In this document: piece by piece, positions 58,254-64,000 of the stretch
Position numbering within the stretch: position 1 is the stretch's first letter
Layout: the number at the start of each line of letters is the position of its first letter
Assembly (NCBI RefSeq): GCF_018873765.1
Contig: NC_057919.1
Span: 67,512,984 to 67,576,983, forward strand
DNA: 64,000 nucleotides
Reading direction: 5' to 3'
Origin: Telopea speciosissima
Lineage: Eukaryota; Streptophyta; Magnoliopsida; Proteales; Proteaceae
Notes under the pieces: generated by a model
Database searches by the model: none
Told to the model about the DNA's origin: nothing
Seen by the model: the letters and a program-made list of their open reading frames with translations, nothing else
Program-made: the position numbers and the translations under genes

Positions 58254-58262
58254 CTTGAATGG

Positions 58263-59306
58263 TGGCTAGAGAAATAAAGATTTACAACGGAGTTAAGGAT
58301 AGGAGGGGAGGGGAACCCATTGTAAAGTTCTTTCTCAAGGGTCCTTATAAGTGAAAGGATTGCTGTTATGTTTGTATCCATCATAATTTCCCACATCAAC
58401 AACCATGGTGAGTGGAGGAAACAAGGTCCATGTCATTGGTCAAGTTTTACCCAACTCAAGTATAAGTACACCTTAAAAATGATTTCAAACTGAAAACAAT
58501 CAAAAATGGCCAATAGATTTCATTACAATAAAATGGTATTTCTATAACAAGAAACTTAGGTTTTTATGTAATTTTATGCAATCAACTGTCATAATTGCTC
58601 CATTAACACGGATCTATAACAATGGTTGTTAGGGAAGAACTAACGTCTACCATTTGTGCTAGACCTTTGAAAAAATGAAATTTCATACAAACAACATATC
58701 GAGTCATTTGGTTGAGTTAAACCACAAAAAATGATAAGTAATCAATTCAAAGAATTCCTATCTTATCCAATTATCAAAATGAGAGATCTTGTTCATGTAG
58801 AAAGAAATTAGTGGGAGAGTAGGAATGTGTTCTAATTGGTTTGTATGAAACTTTTCCAGATAAAGAAATACAAAAAAAGAAAATTCTAAAACCAATTTAG
58901 AAAGATCCCAACAGTGAATTCCACTTTGCAATAGGTATTTCCCGTTTGTCCATTGAAGGACAGCCTTGCTGCCACCTTATACACTGTACTTTCGTTCTGA
59001 TAAAATAAACTTGGCATGAAGAGTAAGTAAAAGAAACAATTGCACAACAAAATTAGAGTTCAATATCTTCAACACTATTTTCTGTTAGAATCTTACATTA
59101 ATTTGGAGGGTTGGGGCGGGCGGGGGGGAGGGGAGACTATTCATGTAAGGTCAAAATCAGAGCAAAATCTGCCTCATGGGAATAGGGCAGTGTCAAGGAT
59201 TAAAGCATTGACTAAATCCTTCGGCTGCCTTTGGCTTCTGGTTGACCTCGATCATAATTGTACAATGCGGGATATCTTGGGACTCAAAACGGAAAGAACT
59301 ATAAGA
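58263..59306. other. Intergenic DNA and 3' flank of ERDJ3B
   Basis: No gene recognised. The portion nearest 59306 would contain the 3' UTR of the minus-strand gene. Confidence 0.5.
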
Positions 59307-62300
59307 TTAACTCAGAATTGCCTTGATCTTCGTCTTCTGGTCTTCCGTTAATGAAGTAGGGAACAAAACCTCGAATGTAACATATAAATCCCCTTTTTTT
59401 GAACTAAAATGCAATGGCATCCCTTCACCTTTGAATTTTCTCACTTCTTTGGGCTTCGTAATTCCCTGGAAGTATTATCCCCAAGTCAATCCCCTGACTG
59501 AGTGTTTAAATAACACAGACAACATCTAAAGTTCAATAAAGCACATATTCATGCTCACCTTTGAACTGATGTCTACAAGATGTTCATCCAGGTGTTTGAT
59601 GGTCTTTTCAAATCCAACTAGTGCTTGGACCTGGAGCAAACCATGGCCATCAAATCAGCTAAGGAGAAAAGTGAAAATGTTTCCTAGTTAACAAGATAAG
59701 AAAAGGAGAGAAGAAAAGGAGGAGGGGGGAATGTACAACATTTAAATACAGATATACACGGATGATCTCAGGATTTAAAAATCAGAATCAGGATCGGATC
59801 AGGCAAATCATCTGATTTCAGCCGATTCCAGCTGATCCGTAATGGAATCGGCTGGACCCGATTCAGATACCAATTCCTTGTGTTGGTATCACATTCATTG
59901 AACAACTTGAATAGTACAGGGAATGGACCATCACCCTGCATCAATGTTTTAAATCACAGGCTACAAAGGTCAAGCTTTCCAGCCAACGCAATCATATCAT
60001 CAGATAGGCATAGTTTCAACATGACAGTTGGCAACATCAGCTTAGAATCACTTCCTCCCACGGACAAAATCGACAAGGAGTTGAAGGTGCCGGCTAGTGC
60101 AACCATTAAGGGCCTCAGCTGGATGTAGCAAGGTCTTGGGATCAAATCCCACCTTGGGAAGGGGTCTAGGGGTTAAAATATAATATATCTTTCCTATCCC
60201 AAAAAGAAAAAGAAAAAGAAAAAGAAAAAGAAGACGAGTTTGGTTTCCAGGTCAGCTAGCTGGCAGGTTCCCGTTTATTTATTTAGAATGATCATATATA
60301 CCTACATCAGTTAAGAAACGGAGATGCTGAAATAAGGAAACAGTACTTTACGTTTTAGATCAAGGTTCCACTTCAACTTTGGTTAGGCACAAGCATAACT
60401 AAATAGAAAAATAATAGTGAACAAAAGCCTATAAGAAAACAAATGAGAACAAGAAACTAAACAAGAAAAGACAATTACCAGTGCTATGGTAACAGTAGTA
60501 TGCAGGTCATTGCCGTCTCTTCTGAATCGCTCATGTGGTGCAGTACGAATACGGAACTGCTCAGGAGGAAGATGAGTGTTATCCTGAATCAACAATTTGA
60601 ACTAGTGTATAGGCAGTAAAATGTACATAAAAAGAACAAACCTTGAGATCTCCAGCTTCTCCATCTATTATAGGCTCACCATCCTCATAAAACACTACCT
60701 CCTGTAAGAAACAGAGAACATGTAATGTTTAGGAGCCAAAGAAATAAACATGAAAAAAAGGTTCCCTGATGAACTATTATTAACTCCTGATCAGTGCTAG
60801 AAAGTACATCAACCGAAAGCCTGACAACTCGTAACTGTTCAGAGGGCATTCTAGCACAGCAGACAATATGTTCTAACTTCTAATTGGACAGATCAAACCT
60901 AATATGCCAAAAAAATGCAGCAAGCTTTGAATGTGAAGCAGAAGTGCATAATAGAGAATAACCGATCAAAGGGCATGCTAGTCAACAGACAATGTGAACT
61001 AACTTCAAACTGGAAAGATCAAAACAAATATGCACAAGGAGGCAGCACACCAAACCACAAATGTACAGGGAAATAGAAGAAATCAGAGATTTCAATTCAA
61101 AAATAATTGGAAAGAAATTAAAGAAGAAACTACAACACAAGCTGACGGCTAAAATTCATCAACATCTATCAAAGAAATCCTTTTAGTTAGGCATAAAGCC
61201 TTATAACTAAAAACCTGAAATATTCTAGAATTAATCTAAAAAAAAAGGAGGGGGAAACTTTTGACACAAGACTTAAATCTATTTCGTTAATATCATAGTT
61301 ATTTAACCACCCCACACCGACGGCTCAGACCAATCAACTCCCCATCATGCGGTCATTTGGTGGGTCAGTCACTGATCGAAAAATATGTTGAAACCTGGAA
61401 ACATCAAATGCTTGGCCAGACTTCTATTTGAGATGAACAAAGGCCATTGCTACACCCTTTTTTTTTTTTTTTAAAAAGTAAAATAATATATCAACTTTAG
61501 GTCCACACAATAAGAGCTTTTCTTGTTTTATTAATAAGAAGTTCTAAAACTGGAGAGAGACTTTTCATACTCCATCCCCTTTTTTATCCTATATCTTTAT
61601 TGCCTCTTTTTATAAGTTTATAAAACAGATTAATATATGGCCAACCTAATCCAAGTAGTTGGCCAAGGAACCAAAGCAAGAATAGCAGACCCTTGAGGGC
61701 AAAGAAAAGTTACAGCTGTTAAAATCAAAGAGAACTCCAGCAATGAAACAATGACTTGATGAACATGTACGGCAAAAATTAGTCACCGTACGATGAGGAA
61801 GAGAGACAAGCAAGAGAAGAGCTGGGCTAGGGGCTAGTACCCAACACAACCTGTTAAATACAAGATCAGGCTGGGTACTTTCAGGTTTGGGCCAGCTTTT
61901 GGTTGACATCAAGTTGCAATAAATTTGTAGTGGAAGGTGGGCCCCCCTCTTTACAAACAAAAGGCATCCCTCCCACCTTGACATTTAAAATTTTTGATTT
62001 CACATATTACTTGGGTTGGAAGTGGGTCCTAGTTTTTTTTCAAGGTAAAAGTTGGTCCTTATTTTAAAAGGAAAAAAAAGGGCATTTGTTTAATATATGT
62101 TGCGGACTGTAAGATGGGTCCTATCATGTAACGGGTGGTCCGTCTAAGTGAGCTCCTACAGAAAGACATCTCTGTGAATGTCCTTGCATTCCTTGTGAAC
62201 GCTTGTTGGTACTTAAAATTTGTGAACATGTCGTCCAGGTCACCCTCTGCTCGTGTTAAATTTCAACCCAAAAGCATCATGCCACATTGATGTAGATCAA

Positions 62301-63985
62301 AGCATAAAGAGGAGAAGGACCAAAATAAAATTCTGGAAAAAAGTTACTGTTCACACATTACTATTCACGTGAGCGGTACTCGAGTCACTATTCACGTGGT
62401 GCTGTTTACGTGAACAGTGTTGTGGGTCCATAAGCCTTGAATGGGGAAGGAAGTCAAAGCAAATAATGGAGATTCTGTGGGCCCCACTGAAGATAGCAAG
62501 ACAAAGTAGCTTTTATTGCTGCCTAGTTACTTTCTAAATTTGTGTCCTTCCTTTTGGTTTAGAAGGCTGGAGTCTATAAAGTCTTAGTAGTTTCTATTTC
62601 TCTACTTTTTATTTTCATTTAGTTCCTATTTTAGAAAGTTTCTATTTTCTTACTTTCTATTTTGTAAGCTTGCCTAAGCTATAAAATTGGCACCCATGGT
62701 AAGAAAGAGTCGCCAATTGATTAATGAAATTTACAAGCAATGCTTGCCTCCAATTTTGAGAAAGAATTTGCCTTTCAACAGCTGAGTTAGCTGTGGGTGA
62801 GAGACTCAAGGCTGAGATAGCCTACCTTCCCTCCTAACCCTATCCCTATCCCCCTTTCTATCTATCCTTCTACTTTTTTTTTTGGTTCTTCCAATCGACC
62901 CCTACTGTTGCTGCCATCTTGTGACTGCAATAAACTGCTGCTGGAGAACTCTTTGATGAATCAATCCACAATCATCACCAATTACTGCTGCTGCTGCTTA
63001 CACAATCAAGTGAAGGACTGCTACACCTGCGATCTCAGTTCCGACCAGAATCTGTTGCAAACTTCAGACTTGAATAATTTCACAACCAGCCATTAGAATT
63101 GGCTGATATTTGGAGCACAAACCACCCTTGCCTTGGTCTTCACTCGATCCTACTTTGGAGCCATTCCTGCTGCTGATTTGGTCCCTATTCACTAAGTTAC
63201 TAATTCTGATTCAGTTTCTATTTTGGTTTTCTGCTGCAACTCTCATCGATCCTACTGTAGAGTGGTTCTTAGTTGAACTCCTTCTACATTACACATGGCA
63301 TAGTTAAAATGCGCGACTAAATATACATATATATGAGGGAAAGGTTAATAGAGTATGTTGATATGTGATTGAATTTTTGGCTTTGATATTTGTTTAGTAG
63401 CCAATCAACAAGTTCACTGACATAAGGTTTATCTATTAATCAAAATTAACACATCAGCCTTCCATTTATCAAAAAGATAAGAATCCAACTTTGATACAGG
63501 ACCATTTAGTTGAGTTGGGCCAGAGGCTTGGCATGCATATCATCCAAGTGGTGCCTATTTTTCAAACGGTTGGATTGGATACATCAACCCTTTTCAAAGG
63601 CGAGATTTTTTTTATAGGAACTTCAAATATGAACTGGATGTGAAGCGGGTCCTAATTCGACAGAGGGTCAACTATTGAACCTAACCCCCTCCCCAATGTA
63701 AAATTCCTGGCTCCAACCCTGCTTCTAGTTAACTTCCCAAGGAAAGAATGGGAGGACAGCGACATATCAAGATTAATTATTTATCTCAACACCAAGATCA
63801 AGAAAGAATAAACTGTTAGGGATTATGAAGATGAATACAGAGAAATTTATGAACTGAATTTCCTTCATATAAAAGCATCTGCTTGAAATAAAGCTTACTT
63901 GCCCATCTTGCATCCCCTTTTCAATATCAACGGTGATGAAGTACCCCTCTCTTTCATATTTCAGATTTGGACATTGCTCACAGAC
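59307..63985 (-). CDS. ERDJ3B: ER-lumen DnaJ co-chaperone ERDJ3B, 3' part (continues beyond the window end)
   Basis: ERDJ3B is an ER-resident Hsp40 that works with SDF2 and the Hsp70 BiP in folding and quality control of secreted proteins and receptors. Visible exons on the minus strand: 63985-63899 (VCEQCPNLKYEREGYFITVD, ending MQDGQ), 60701-60642 (EVVFYEDGEPIIDGEAGDLK), 60556-60479 (FRIRTAPHERFRRDGNDLHT), 59630-59559 (VQALVGFEKTIKHLDEHLVD), 59465-59307 (GITKPKEVRKFKGEGMPLHF ... SLTEDQKTKIK, stop TAA). All junctions are GT-AG, phase 0, giving 151 C-terminal residues of a protein of about 345. This covers the CEQC half of the cysteine-rich insert, most of the client-binding beta-domains and the C-terminal dimerisation part. 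The signal peptide and J domain lie past 64000. An alternative acceptor 27 nt upstream (60583) would add DNTHLPPEQ in frame; family similarity favours 60556. The 3.2-kb intron (60702-63898) holds a possible LTR remnant. Confidence 0.96.
60085..60232 (+). mobile_element. Possible SINE remnant in an ERDJ3B intron
   Basis: GGGATCAAATCCCACCTTGGG (60137-60157, in part) resembles a tRNA B-box hairpin, followed by a short body and an (AAAAAG)n tail (60200-60232). A convincing A box is not visible, and no target duplication was found. Confidence 0.3.
60198..60232. repeat. (AAAAAG)n microsatellite
   Basis: About five hexamer units ending in AAGAAGACG. Confidence 0.9.
60708..62097. other. ERDJ3B intron sequence, no gene
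   Basis: The minus-strand frame 61646-61984 is Ser/Cys/Leu-rich without a family signature and lies inside an intron on the same strand as the gene. The rest is AT-rich. Confidence 0.5.
62098..63310 (+). mobile_element. Probable LTR-retrotransposon remnant in ERDJ3B intron
   Basis: Layout typical of a plant LTR: T-rich upstream sequence with repeated AGTTTCTATTT/TTTCTATTTTC phrases (62586-62665), TATAAAATTGGCACC at 62681, GATTAATGAAATTTAC and AATAAACTGCTGC downstream. Positions 62347-62420 contain four TATTCACGTG-like phrases. Neither a second LTR nor a certain target duplication was identified, so the limits are approximate. Confidence 0.45.
63311..63898. other. ERDJ3B intron sequence, nothing recognised
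   Basis: AT-rich intronic DNA adjoining the donor of exon 63985-63899; an (AT)n-like patch is at 63321-63334. Confidence 0.5.
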
Positions 63986-64000
63986 CTGAAAGAGTAGAGC

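Noticed and set aside
61646..61984. 112-codon minus-strand frame
   Set aside because: It lies within an ERDJ3B intron, has no family signature and no supporting exon structure.

Overview
The window is nuclear DNA of a flowering plant. The evidence is two intron-rich genes with close plant homologues, a nuclear-type tRNA-Pro, and a dense set of plant transposon families: PIF/Harbinger, hAT, Mutator-like, Copia, L1-type LINE and a tRNA-derived SINE. The DNA is AT-rich with many A/T and CT/GA tracts. I cannot name the species. There is no CRISPR array, operon or bacterial-type signal.

Layout. Positions 1-11,100 hold a PIF/Harbinger element with TTA target duplications (61-1870), three hAT-type elements (2609-3247, 5393-6315, 7952-9388) and a Mutator-like element with very long inverted ends (9709-11080). 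The last two have hit one Agenet-domain gene (7826-9694, minus strand), now a pseudogene. Positions 11,100-22,300 hold mostly unrecognised DNA, a lysine-rich terminal exon (14592-14798), a degenerate kinase-like gene that recalls IRE1/RNase L proteins (16980-18378, minus strand), and a tandemly duplicated tRNA-derived SINE (20111-20533).

Positions 22,400-40,700 are a repeat archipelago. Two pairs of diverged paralogous repeats lie here: 26100-27531 with 29787-31358, and 23480-24085 with the flanks of 32620-37318. They act as natural empty sites for each other and prove three insertions with 9-bp target duplications. A 4.7-kb Mutator-like element (32620-37318) contains two further nested inverted-repeat elements and a captured fragment of a GPI-anchored-protein gene.

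Positions 41,749-55,518 (minus strand) are one complete, intact gene for the U4/U6.U5 tri-snRNP zinc-finger protein SNU23 (ZMAT2), with ten coding exons and a predicted 205 residues. One intron is 10.5 kb because it has taken up a Copia retrotransposon (44807-49018), a miniature LTR element (49120-50395), a further LTR-like stretch and a LINE fragment (53040-53920). Just upstream, on the other strand, is a tRNA-Pro(CGG) gene (56123-56194). Positions 59,307-64,000 (minus strand) carry the 3' part of the ER-lumen co-chaperone gene ERDJ3B, whose J-domain exons lie beyond the window.

Only SNU23, the tRNA and ERDJ3B look functional. SNU23 acts in nuclear splicing and ERDJ3B in ER protein folding; nothing suggests the two work together. 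Most of the rest is transposon-derived or unrecognised. I found no convincing new multi-gene system. The most informative material is the nested, datable transposon record and the degenerate kinase-like gene.
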